Source of the DNA: JL08 sp963765555
GTDB lineage: Bacteria; Pseudomonadota; Alphaproteobacteria; Rhodobacterales; Rhodobacteraceae
Assembly: GCA_963765555.1 (NCBI GenBank)
Contig: CAVXWX010000003.1
Coordinates: 620,001-684,000, forward strand
Length of the DNA stretch: 64,000 nucleotides
Reading direction: 5' to 3'
Positions 9,421 to 18,631 of the stretch are shown one piece after another. A program made the translations under genes and the position numbers. How positions within the stretch are numbered: position 1 is the first letter of the stretch; each line of letters opens with the position of its first letter. Under the pieces are notes generated by a model. That model was not told the DNA's origin. It saw nothing but the letters and a program-made list of their open reading frames with translations, and did no database searches.

Positions 9421-10341
9421 TCAGGGCTTTGCCTGATCGCGCAATTGCCGCCGGTAGGTGATGATTTCATCCTGCACAAAATCGCGAAACGCGGCAATGC
9501 GTTTGGATTGGCGCAATTCTTCGGGGTAGGCCAGAAATACGGGTACATCTGCCGATGTCACCTCGGGCAGGACCGACACCAGATCGGGAAAGTCCTGTGT
9601 GACATAATCGGGCAGGATTCCGATGCCGATATTATTGATAACCCCCTGCAAGACGCCAAAATAATTGTTCACGGTCAAAAGCGACCGGATATCGTACGTC
9701 ATCAAATGCTGCACCAGCGATATGCCCGCAACTACTTGTGCGGACTTCACATTCTGGAACACCAGCCGGTGATTGGAAATGTCCGACAACCGCTTGGGCG
9801 TGCCGTTTTCCGCCAGATAATCGGGGGATGCAAACAGCCGCATTTGGACCGTCATCAGCTTCTTGCGGATCAGATCGGCCTGGGACGGTTCTTTCATCCG
9901 GATGGCAACATCCGCTTCGCGCATCGGCAAGTCCAGAACGCGTTCTTCCAGCATCAGATCGATTTTCAGATCAGGGTATTTTTCGTAAAGCTTGTTCAGG
10001 CGCGGAACCAACCACAGTGACCCGAACGCCATTGTCGTCGTCACCTTCAATTCGCCGAACACTTCCTCTTCGCTGTCGCGGATACGGGCGCTTGCCGTAT
10101 CAAGGCGTTTCACCATCGCGCTGGTTGCATCAAACAGCAATTCGCCCTGTTCCGTCAGAATCAGCCCGCGCGCATGACGGTGGAACAGGGTCGCGTGCAA
10201 ACTTTCCTCAAGCCCGCGAATTTGGCGGCTGACCGCAGATTGTGACAGGTTCAACTTGTCACCCGCATGGGTCAGGCTGCCCGCATCGGCAACCGCATGA
10301 AATATTCTAAGCTTGTCCCAGTCCATATCCGCAACTTTCAT
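9421..10341 (-). CDS. LysR-family transcriptional regulator
   Basis: A 306-residue DNA-binding regulator. The N-terminal winged helix is clear (DWDKLRIFHAVADAGSLTHA, then LNLSQSAVSRQIRGLEE), followed by the ligand-binding domain from about residue 95. Start choice: MKVADMDWDK at 10341, or the second Met at the DWDK core; both fit. The gene is divergent from the oxidoreductase at 10494 with about 150 bases between them, the usual layout for a LysR protein controlling its neighbour and itself. The inducer is unknown. The 3' region holds a strong terminator and a possible sRNA. Confidence 0.93.
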   Translation of the reverse strand: MKVADMDWDKLRIFHAVADAGSLTHAGDKLNLSQSAVSRQIRGLEESLHATLFHRHARGLILTEQGELLFDATSAMVKRLDTASARIRDSEEEVFGELKVTTTMAFGSLWLVPRLNKLYEKYPDLKIDLMLEERVLDLPMREADVAIRMKEPSQADLIRKKLMTVQMRLFASPDYLAENGTPKRLSDISNHRLVFQNVKSAQVVAGISLVQHLMTYDIRSLLTVNNYFGVLQGVINNIGIGILPDYVTQDFPDLVSVLPEVTSADVPVFLAYPEELRQSKRIAAFRDFVQDEIITYRRQLRDQAKP

Positions 10342-10493
10342 ATAGATGCTAGTGACCTATATGAAATCATGAAAAAAGGAACCTAGCGCAGGGTAAGAAA
10401 CGCAAAATCAGCCAAAAAATTTGCTATGCAGGTCAGAATTTATGACCTATTATCAGATATAGCCATTGTTCATCCAGCCTTGGGAGGGGCCCG

Positions 10494-13400
10494 ATGTCGA
10501 CCCAGAAAATTTCCCTGAATGACCGGTTTGATCTGACCAAGTCGCCGGTGCTGCTGAACGGTACACAGGCATTGGTCCGGCTGATGCTGATGCAAAAGGC
10601 CCGCGATGCTGCTGCAGGGTTGAATACGGCAGGTCTGGTGACAGGCTATCGCGGTTCGCCCTTGGGGGCGGTCGATCTGCAAATGATGCGCGCGGCCAAA
10701 CCGCTGGCGCAAAGCGATATTACCTTTCAACCCGGATTGAACGAAGATCTGGCCGCCACGGCCCTGTGGGGCAGCCAGCAGTCCGAACTGCGCGGCGAAG
10801 GCAAATATGATGGCGTGTTCGGCCTGTGGTACGGCAAGGGGCCGGGGGTGGACCGCACCGGCGATGTGATGCGCCACGCGAATATGGCCGGTACATCCAC
10901 GCATGGTGGTGTGCTGATGGCGATGGGCGATGATCACACCGGCGAATCCAGCACGGTGTTGCACCAATCCGAATGGGCGATGGTGGATGCCTATATGCCC
11001 GTGGTCAGCCCCGCAGGCGTTCAGGAAATTCTGGATTACGGCATTTACGGCTTTGCACTGTCGCGGTTTTCGGGCCTTTGGGTGGGTCTGAAAACAATGA
11101 AGGACACGGTCGAGGTCGACATCCGTGGTCAACGGTGATCCGGACCGGATGAAACTGGTATCCCCCGATATGGAAATGCCGGAGGGCGGGTTGAACATCC
11201 GCCTGATCGACACGCCGCACGCCCAAGAGGCGCGGATGATCGATTACAAACGCTATGCCGCCGAACTGTTTTCCCATGCCAACAAGATGGACAAACGCGT
11301 CTGGGGCAAACCGGGGGCCAAGATCGGGTTTGTTGCGGCGGGCAAGAACTGGCTTGATCTGGTACACGCGCTCAGCCTGCTGAACCTGACCGAAGCCGAT
11401 GCCGAACGTCTGGGCATCACCACCTACAAGATCGGACAGACCTTTCCGCTGGATATGCGCGGATTTCACGACTGGGCCGAAGATCTGGATCTGATTGTTG
11501 TTGTCGAAGAAAAACGCAAACTGATCGAGGTGCAGATCAAAGAGGCCATTTTCAACGACCGTCAGGGGCGGCGGGTTTACGGCTGGCACAAGGGCGGCGG
11601 CGCGGGATCCATGCACGGCGAGGAACTGTTCCCGACGCGCGGCGCGCTGGACCCGATCATGATTGCCGAAAAAATCGGCGGCATCCTGATCGAAGAAGGG
11701 CGCGAAACCGACGCGATCAAGGCGGGCCTGTCGATGCTGAACGAGGCGCGCCGCGCCGACAATGCCGAAGATATCGCCGCGCGTCTGCCCTATTTCTGTT
11801 CGGGCTGTCCGCACAATTCATCCACCAAACTGCCCGATGGCAGCCGCGCCTATGCGGGGATTGGCTGCCATTACATGGTGCAATGGATGGATCGCGAAAC
11901 CACCGGCTTTACCCATATGGGCGGCGAAGGGGCCAACTGGATCGGCGAAGCGCCATTTTCCAAGCGCGGCCATGTGTTCCAGAATCTGGGCGATGGCACC
12001 TATAACCATTCCGGAATTCAGGCGATCCGCGCGGCGATGGCCGCACGCACCAACATCACCTACAAGATCCTGTACAACGACGCCGTCGCCATGACCGGCG
12101 GGCAGGGCAACGAAGGCGGGCTGGATGCACCCCGCATCGTCGCCGAATTGAAGGCGATGGGCATGAAGCATATCGCCGTGGTCTATGACGAAAAAGAAGA
12201 TGTGGACCTGAACGCCTTTCCCAAGGGCGTTGAAACCCATGAACGCAAGAACCTGATGCAGGTGCAAGAGGCCTATGCCAAGCATCGAAGGCGTATCGGC
12301 GATTGTTTATATCCAGACCTGTGCGGCCGAAAAACGCCGCCGGCGCAAACGCGGCCTGTTTCCCGATCCGGACAAGCGTGTGTTCATCAACACCGACATT
12401 TGCGAAGGCTGCGGCGATTGCGGTGTGCAATCCAACTGCGTGTCGATTGTGCCGGTGGAAACCGAACTGGGGCGCAAGCGGGCGATTGATCAGTCGTCCT
12501 GCAACAAGGATTATTCCTGCGTCAAAGGGTTTTGCCCGTCTTTCGTGACACTGGAAGGCGCGAAAATCCGCAAGGAACCAACGGCGGAATTGCATCTGCC
12601 TGATCTGCCGATGCCCGACCTGCCCGCGATCGACGGCACCCATAACATCGTGATCACCGGTGTCGGCGGCACCGGCGTTGTGACCATCGGGGCCGTGATT
12701 GCCCAAGCCGCGCAACTGGATGGCAAGGGCGCGGGCATGATGGAAATGGCCGGACTGGCGCAAAAGGGCGGCGCGGTACATATCCATTGCCGTCTGGCCA
12801 GACCACCCGCCGATATCAGCGCGATCCGTGTCGCCACGGGCGAGGCGCACGCCCTGATCGGCGGCGATCTGGTGGTGTCGGCCGGGGCCAAGACACTGGG
12901 CCTGACCCGCACGGGGCAAACCGGCGCTGTCGTCAACAGCCACGAAATCATCACCGGTGATTTTACCCGCAACACCGAATTTTCCCTGCCGACCGACCGG
13001 TTGAGCGTTGCCTTGCAGGCGCGGCTGAAAGATCGGGTCGATCTGTTTGATGCGTCCGATCTGGCCAAGGCGACATTGGGGGATTCGATCTATTCCAACA
13101 TGATGGTCTTTGGCGCCGCATGGCAGCGCGGGCTTGTCCCGTTGACGCTTCGAGGCGATCACGCAAGCGGTTGAACTGAACGGCGCGGCGGTAGAACGCA
13201 ACCTGCGCGCATTCGATATCGGACGCTGGGCGGTGCTGTACCCGCAAGAGGCGGCAAAACTGTTGGCTCCGTCGGTTGTAAGCTTGCCCAAGTCGCTGAA
13301 CGAAAAAATCGACTTACCGCGCCGATCATCTGGCACAGTATCAATCCGAGCGGCTGGCCAAACGCTATCGCAAGCTGGTCGACGGGGTTTCCGACCCCGC

Positions 13401-13921
13401 CCTGAAAGAGGCGGTGGCAAAGGGTTATCACAAGCTGCTGGCCTACAAGGACGAATACGAAGTGGCGCGCCTGTTGCTGACCAGCCAGCAAAAGGCGGCG
13501 GCGGAATTTGACGGTGATTTCAAGATGACGTTTCACCTTGCCCCGCCGATCCTGTCCAGAACCGGCCCCGATGGCCGCCCGCTAAAACGCGAATTCGGCG
13601 CATGGATGCAAGGGCCGCTGAAACTGATGGCGCGGTTCAAAGTCTTGCGCGGCACGCCGTTTGATCTGTTCGGATACACGGCCGAACGTCGCATGGAACG
13701 CGCCCTGATCAAACAATACGAAAAGGACATGAAGGTGCTGCTGCCAAAGGTCGACGCCGGACACGCTGGACATTGCCTGCGCGCTGGCCGCCCTGCCGCT
13801 GGACATTCGCGGCTTTGGCCCCGTCAAGGCCGCAAACGAGGCCAAGGCCGCCAAACGGCGCGAGGAATTGTTGGCCGCCTTTGCCGCCACACCGACGCCG
13901 AAAGCCACCGCAGCGGAGTGA
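10494..13921 (+). CDS. Indolepyruvate ferredoxin oxidoreductase family protein (fused), five frameshifts
   Basis: Fused 2-oxoacid:ferredoxin oxidoreductase of about 1140 residues, which oxidatively decarboxylates aryl or branched 2-oxoacids to acyl-CoA and reduces ferredoxin. Seen in order: N-terminal TPP half from MSTQKISLNDRFD; FCSGCPHNSSTKLPDGSRAY of the TPP-binding part; a 4Fe-4S region ICEGCGDCGVQSNC with later Cys residues; and the gamma-type domain IVITGVGGTGVVTIGAVIA. The reading frame breaks near 11120, 12272, 13151, 13314 and 13755, yet the protein continues correctly in another frame each time, ending KATAAE with the stop at 13919-13921. Five breaks with no loss of conserved sequence point to consensus errors. 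The gene is divergent from the LysR regulator. Confidence 0.9.
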
Positions 13922-14006
13922 TCTGTCGTCATTCGGTTACAGATATGTCATAGGCTGGCTGCGAACGGCCCGATACCCGATCGGGCGCAGCGGGATTGAA
14001 TAAACC

Positions 14007-14888
14007 ATGTCCTCACGCAGGCAGATCACACGGGATATCACCTATTCCCATTCCGCCGCTTCACGCGGCGGGCGGGCGATTGTGCGGTTGCTGGAAAACT
14101 CGACAGGCCGCTTGCGCCTGATCAAGCGGGCGGACGGGTATGAGCACGAGGTCGCCGCGGGGCGCGATTTCTGGCAGGTGATGGTGGAACGCTACGGCCT
14201 GACGCTGAACGTCATTGCCGGATCGCTGCGACCACATCCCCAAAGACGGCCCGCTGATCCTGATCGCCAATCACCCCTACGGCATTCTGGACGGGCTGAT
14301 GATGGGCCATATCCTGTCGCACCATGCGCGGCGATTTCCGGATTCTGGCCAATTCCGTCTTTCAAGCGGGCCGAGGATTTGAACAATGTGCTGCTGCCGA
14401 TCAGTTTTGACGACACCAAGGACGCGCTGAAACTGAACCTGGCCACCCGCGCCACCGCGCTGAACTACCTGGGGCAGGGCGGCGCAATTGGCGTGTTCCC
14501 CGGTGGCACGGTCAGCACCGGTGCCAAACCGTTTTCGCGCCCGATGGATCCGGGCTGGCGCAGTTTCACGGCCCGCATGGTCGCCAAATCGGATGCGACC
14601 GTTGTGCCGCTCTACTTTGACGGCCACACATCGCGTCTGTTCCAGATCGCCAGCCATCTGCACTCGACCTTGCGCCTTGGTCTGCTGATCAAGGAATTCA
14701 GCAAGCGGGTCGATACGCCTGTCGATGTTGTCGTCGGCGAGCCGATCGGGCGCGACGTGCTGGACCCGATGTCAAAAGATGCCAAAGCAATGATGGATTT
14801 CCTGCGCAAAGCCACGTATGAGCTGTCTCCAACGCCGCTCAGATCTTATGATTACGGCTTTGAATTCGAGGAACGGCATCGCGCCTGA
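14007..14888 (+). CDS. Lysophospholipid acyltransferase family protein, internal frame breaks
   Basis: PlsC-like acyltransferase expected to acylate a lysophospholipid or related acceptor at the membrane. About 294 residues, starting MSSRRQITRDITYSH. The real central part is read in two other frames between about 14230 and 14365, giving GPLILIANHPYGILDG, a variant of the HX4D motif (here NHPYGILD), then ILANSVFKRAEDLNN. The net shift is zero, so a plain frame call hides the catalytic motif. Downstream GVFPGGTVSTG is the second conserved block. murI starts eight bases later, probably in the same operon. Confidence 0.85.
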   Translation: MSSRRQITRDITYSHSAASRGGRAIVRLLENSTGRLRLIKRADGYEHEVAAGRDFWQVMVERYGLTLNVIAGSLRPHPQRRPADPDRQSPLRHSGRADDGPYPVAPCAAISGFWPIPSFKRAEDLNNVLLPISFDDTKDALKLNLATRATALNYLGQGGAIGVFPGGTVSTGAKPFSRPMDPGWRSFTARMVAKSDATVVPLYFDGHTSRLFQIASHLHSTLRLGLLIKEFSKRVDTPVDVVVGEPIGRDVLDPMSKDAKAMMDFLRKATYELSPTPLRSYDYGFEFEERHRA

Positions 14889-14896
14889 AGGACGAC

Positions 14897-15768
14897 ATGG
14901 CAGTTGGTATTTTTGATTCTGGTCTGGGTGGGCTGACCGTTCTGGACGCCGTGTCAAAGCGGCTGCCGGATGTGGAATTTGTCTATTTTGCCGACAGCGC
15001 CCATGCGCCTTACGGGGTGCGCGACCGCCGATGATATCTACAACGCTGACCTGCGCCGCGGTGGAACGGTTGTGGGCCGAAGGCTGCGATCTGGTGATTC
15101 TGGCCTGCAACACCGCCAGCGCGGCCGCGCTGCGCCGGATGCAGGAAGGCTGGCTGCCGCCGAACAAGCGGGTTCTGGGCGTGTTCGTGCCGCTGATCGA
15201 GGCGCTGACCGAACGCAACTGGGGCGACAATTCGCCCCCGCGCGAAGTGGCGGTGAAACACGTGGCGCTGTTTGCAACACCCGCCACCGTTGCCAGCCGC
15301 GCCTTCCAGCGCGAACTGGCGTTTCGTGCCATCGGCGTGGATGTCGAAGCGCAGGCCTGCGGCGGCGTTGTCGATGCGATCGAAGAAGGCGACATGATCC
15401 TGGCCGAGGCGCTGGTGCGCAGCCATGTGGACGCGCTGAAACGCAAGATGCCCCATCCGCAGGCGGCGGTGCTGGGCTGTACCCATTATCCGCTGATGGA
15501 AGAGACATTTCAGCAGGCGCTGGGTGCAGATGTGAGCGTGTTTTCGCAGGCGGATCTGGTGGCGGAAAGCCTGGCCGATTACCTGACACGCCATCCCGAT
15601 ATGACGGGCGCGGGGCACACCGCGTTCCTGACCACGGGCGATCCCAAGCGGGTCAGTGACCGCGCAACCCAGTTGTTGCGACGACAGATCACATTTCAAG
15701 CGGCCGTAAACGCCGTTCTATACGCTTTTACAACACCTTATATGCGCACCTTGAACCGGTGCACCTAA
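14897..15768 (+). CDS. murI: Glutamate racemase, two frameshifts
   Basis: Makes D-glutamate for peptidoglycan. The start MAVGIFDSGLGGLTVLDAV at 14897 carries the family N-terminus with the catalytic-region DSGLGG, and FADSAHAPYG follows. Inserted bases near 15023 and 15048 split the frame. After them come VILACNTASAAALRR, holding the first catalytic Cys, and AAVLGCTHYPLMEE, holding the second. The last 20 residues before the stop (from about VNAVLYAF) are not family-like, so another small error near 15708 may hide the true stop. An essential gene with both active-site cysteines intact argues against a real pseudogene. Confidence 0.88.
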
Positions 15769-15786
15769 CACTGAAAGAGGTCCGAC

Positions 15787-16815
15787 ATGACCCACAATAT
15801 CGCAATTCTGGGCGCCAGCGGCTACACAGGCGCCGAACTGGTCCGGCTGATCGCCACCCATCCGAATATGACAATCACCGCACTGTCCGCAGACCGCAAG
15901 GCGGGCATGTCGATGGCCGATGTGTTCCCGCATCTGCGCCATCTGGACCTGCCGACACTGTGCACCATCGACGAGATTGATTTTTCCAACGTTGATCTGT
16001 GTTTCTGCGCCCTGCCGCACAAAACCTCGCAGGAGGTGATTGCCGCGCTGCCGGCAACGCTCAAGATCGTTGATCTGAGCGCGGATTTCCGGCTGCGCGA
16101 TCCTGCCGCTTATGAAAAATGGTATGGCAACACACACAGCGCCTTGGCCCAGCAGGACGAGGCCGTCTATGGCCTGACCGAATTTTACCGCGACGAGATT
16201 GCCGGCGCGCGGCTGGTTGCGGGAACGGGATGCAATGCCGCGACGGGGCAGTTTGCGTTGCGCCCGCTGATTGCCAAGGGCGTGATTGATCTGGATGACA
16301 TCATTCTTGATCTGAAATGCGCCGTGTCCGGTGCCGGGCGCAGCCTGAAGGAAAACCTGCTGCACGCGGAATTGTCCGAAGGCGCCAATGCCTATGCTGT
16401 GGGTGGCACCCACCGCCATCTGGGCGAATTCGATCAGGAATTCAGCCTGCTGGCGGGTCGCCCCGTCAAGGTGCAGTTTACCCCGCACCTGATCCCGGCC
16501 AACCGCGGTATTCTGGCCACCTGCTATGTCAAAGGCGATGCGCAAGCCATTTATGATACGTTGTCCACCGCCTATGCGGACGAGGTGTTCATTCACATGC
16601 TGCCCTTTGGCGCAACGCCCAGCACCCATGACGTGCGCGGATCGAATTTCTGCCATATCGGTGTCACCGCCGACCGGATCGAAAACCGTGCGATTGTGGT
16701 TGCCGCGCTGGATAACCTGACAAAAGGTAGCAGCGGGCAGGCGTTGCAAAACGCGAATTTGATGTTAGGTGAAGAAGAGAGCGCGGGGCTCATGCTCGCG
16801 CCGCTGTTTCCGTAA
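15787..16815 (+). CDS. argC: N-acetyl-gamma-glutamyl-phosphate reductase
   Basis: NADPH-dependent third step of arginine biosynthesis, a cytoplasmic enzyme. The 342-residue frame is intact, starting MTHNIAILGASGYTGAELVR with the nucleotide-binding GASGYTG. The catalytic Cys lies in GTGCNAATGQFALRPL near residue 145. This keeps the Cys but differs from the usual GCYPT pattern. The His-containing block GGTHRHLGEFDQE and HLIPANRGILATCYV are conserved. It follows murI by 18 bases and precedes ccmE by nine, so it may share a transcript with both. Confidence 0.95.
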   Translation: MTHNIAILGASGYTGAELVRLIATHPNMTITALSADRKAGMSMADVFPHLRHLDLPTLCTIDEIDFSNVDLCFCALPHKTSQEVIAALPATLKIVDLSADFRLRDPAAYEKWYGNTHSALAQQDEAVYGLTEFYRDEIAGARLVAGTGCNAATGQFALRPLIAKGVIDLDDIILDLKCAVSGAGRSLKENLLHAELSEGANAYAVGGTHRHLGEFDQEFSLLAGRPVKVQFTPHLIPANRGILATCYVKGDAQAIYDTLSTAYADEVFIHMLPFGATPSTHDVRGSNFCHIGVTADRIENRAIVVAALDNLTKGSSGQALQNANLMLGEEESAGLMLAPLFP

Positions 16816-16824
16816 GAGGATGCG

Positions 16825-17291
16825 ATGAAAAGCCTGAAGAAGACCCGTCGAATTCAAGTGATATTGGTCGCATTTGCGGCTTTGGCCATCTCAACGGCGC
16901 TGATCGGCTATGCGATGCGCGACGGCATCAACTTTTTCCGCGCGCCCACGCCAAATTCTGGCGGAACCGCCGCAACCGTCCGAAGTGTTCCGCATCGGCG
17001 GACTGGTCGAAGAAGGCAGTATCGTACGCGGCGAAGGGGAAACCATCCGCTTTAGCGTGACCGATGGCGGCGCGTCTGTTCCGGTTACATATGCGGGCGT
17101 TCTGCCTGATCTGTTTTCCGAGAACGAAGGCATGGTCGGCACCGGAAGCTACATCAATGGCGTGTTTGAAGCCACTGAAATCCTTGCCAAACATGATGAA
17201 ACCTACATGCCCGCCGAAGTGATCGACGCGCTGAAGGAACAAGGCGTTTACAAGGATCCCAGATCAGGTCTCCGAAGCGGCGACCAACTAG
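16825..17291 (+). CDS. ccmE: Cytochrome c maturation heme chaperone CcmE, two frameshifts
   Basis: Membrane-anchored periplasmic chaperone that binds heme covalently and hands it to CcmF/CcmH. The start MKSLKKTRRIQVILVAF gives the N-terminal anchor (residues 9-27). The frame breaks near 16950 and resumes as QILAEPPQPSEVFRIGGLV. The heme-binding His is in LAKHDETYMP. A second break near 17263 moves to DQVSEAATN and the stop at 17289-17291. The rebuilt length is about 155 residues, normal for CcmE. ccmF and ccmH follow after two inserted lysis genes. Confidence 0.9.
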
Positions 17292-17373
17292 GCACCGCAC
17301 GCTGTCAAAGGCGGAAATTAACATCTGATCCGCACCTTTCTGTCGCATCCGATAAGCGAACAGAGGTGGTGCG

Positions 17374-17985
17374 ATGCCCGATATCCATCAGATTGCGACA
17401 GAGATTGTCGCCCGCGAAGGCGGCTATGTGAACGATCCCGATGATCCGGGCGGGGCGACCAAATTCGGGGTGACCCTTGGCACCTTGCGCCGTTTGGGCA
17501 TTGATCTGGATGAAAACGGCATAACCGATCAGCGTGATGTGCGTGCATTAAGCCGCGAACAGGCCACGGAAATCTTTCTGACGCATTATTTCCAGCGCCC
17601 CCGCATCGCCAGCTTGCCCGCGACGCTGCAGGCCAGCGTGTTCGACATGTATGTCAATGCGGGTGCGCATGCGGTGAAAATCCTGCAAAATCTGCTGCTT
17701 AAAATGGGGTATAAGGTTGCGGTCGACGGGGTGATTGGCCCGCACACCGAAACCGCAGCCCAAGATGCCGCCGCACGCGGGCCGGAACATCTGGCCGATG
17801 CCTACGCGATCGAGCGGCGCATCTATTACTTCGATCTGGCCGACCGCCGCCCCGCCAGCCGCAAATTTGCCCGTACCCGCAAGGGTGGCAAGGGCGGATG
17901 GATCACGCGGGCCGAAACCTTCATGGCCCCGCACTATCATCTGACGTCGGCGCAATTTCACGAAAGGACAAAATCATGGGACTGA
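17374..17985 (+). CDS. Endolysin, GH108 N-acetylmuramidase (GTA-type)
   Basis: A 203-residue peptidoglycan hydrolase. The GH108 motif is at the N-terminus: VAREGGYVNDPDDPGGATK with the catalytic Glu at residue 15. A C-terminal peptidoglycan-binding-like domain includes GYKVAVDGVIGPHTETAA. No signal peptide is seen, so export probably depends on the holin. The stop overlaps the holin start by about 10 bases. Rhodobacter capsulatus uses an endolysin/holin pair of this kind to release gene transfer agent particles. The pair here sits between ccmE and ccmF, away from any visible GTA structural genes. Confidence 0.9.
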   Translation: MPDIHQIATEIVAREGGYVNDPDDPGGATKFGVTLGTLRRLGIDLDENGITDQRDVRALSREQATEIFLTHYFQRPRIASLPATLQASVFDMYVNAGAHAVKILQNLLLKMGYKVAVDGVIGPHTETAAQDAAARGPEHLADAYAIERRIYYFDLADRRPASRKFARTRKGGKGGWITRAETFMAPHYHLTSAQFHERTKSWD

Positions 17986-18527
17986 TCGGGCAGATCATCG
18001 GGCTGATCTTTGGCGACGGGCGCAATATCATCCGCGACACGGCCGAAGTGTTCCGCGAAAATGCCGAAGCCGGCGCGCAGCGCGGCGAGGCGATACAGGT
18101 GCAGGCGATGCAGCAACACGCTGCAGAATTTGCCGTGCCCCGCAAAGGTGCCTTTGATCGCGCGATGGACGGGCTGAACCGTCTGCCGCGCCCTGCCATG
18201 GCTTTTGGCACGTTGGGCCTGTTCGTGGCGGCAATGGTTGATCCGGTGTGGTTTGCCGCGCGGATGCAGGGCATCGTGCTGGTGCCCGAACCGCTGTGGT
18301 GGTTGCTGGGCGTGGTAGTGTCGTTTTATTTCGGCGCGCGCCATCAGGTGAAATCGCAACAGTTCCAGCGCGAAATCGTCGGCACGATGGGGCGTGTGCC
18401 CGAAGTGTTGAACAACCTGCGCCAGTTGCAGACGCTGGACACCAAGGCCAAAGAAACACCCCGCACCGAAGGAACCAACCCAAGCGCCATTCCAGTCGAT
18501 CCGGTCCAGCGAAAACCCCGCGCTTGA
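17976..18527 (+). CDS. Holin family protein (3TM, GTA release type)
   Basis: A 183-residue membrane protein with an amphipathic or hydrophobic N-terminus (MGLIGQIIGLIFGDG), then two clear helices at about residues 72-90 (AFGTLGLFVAAMVDPVWFA) and 98-118 (EPLWWLLGVVVSFYFG), and a charged cytoplasmic tail. This matches the three-helix holin family used for gene transfer agent release. The start at 17976 overlaps the end of the endolysin gene, so both should be made together. The plus-strand frame that covers ccmF begins inside this gene but in another phase. Confidence 0.85.
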   Translation: MGLIGQIIGLIFGDGRNIIRDTAEVFRENAEAGAQRGEAIQVQAMQQHAAEFAVPRKGAFDRAMDGLNRLPRPAMAFGTLGLFVAAMVDPVWFAARMQGIVLVPEPLWWLLGVVVSFYFGARHQVKSQQFQREIVGTMGRVPEVLNNLRQLQTLDTKAKETPRTEGTNPSAIPVDPVQRKPRA

Positions 18528-18631
18528 CGCATGGCGCAAGAGCGCACAAACACCCCGCCCCGCGACAATGTGAACCGCAATCGCGTCCGATTGTGATTGG
18601 CCGCACCCGTTCGCACGACTATAACAAGCAC

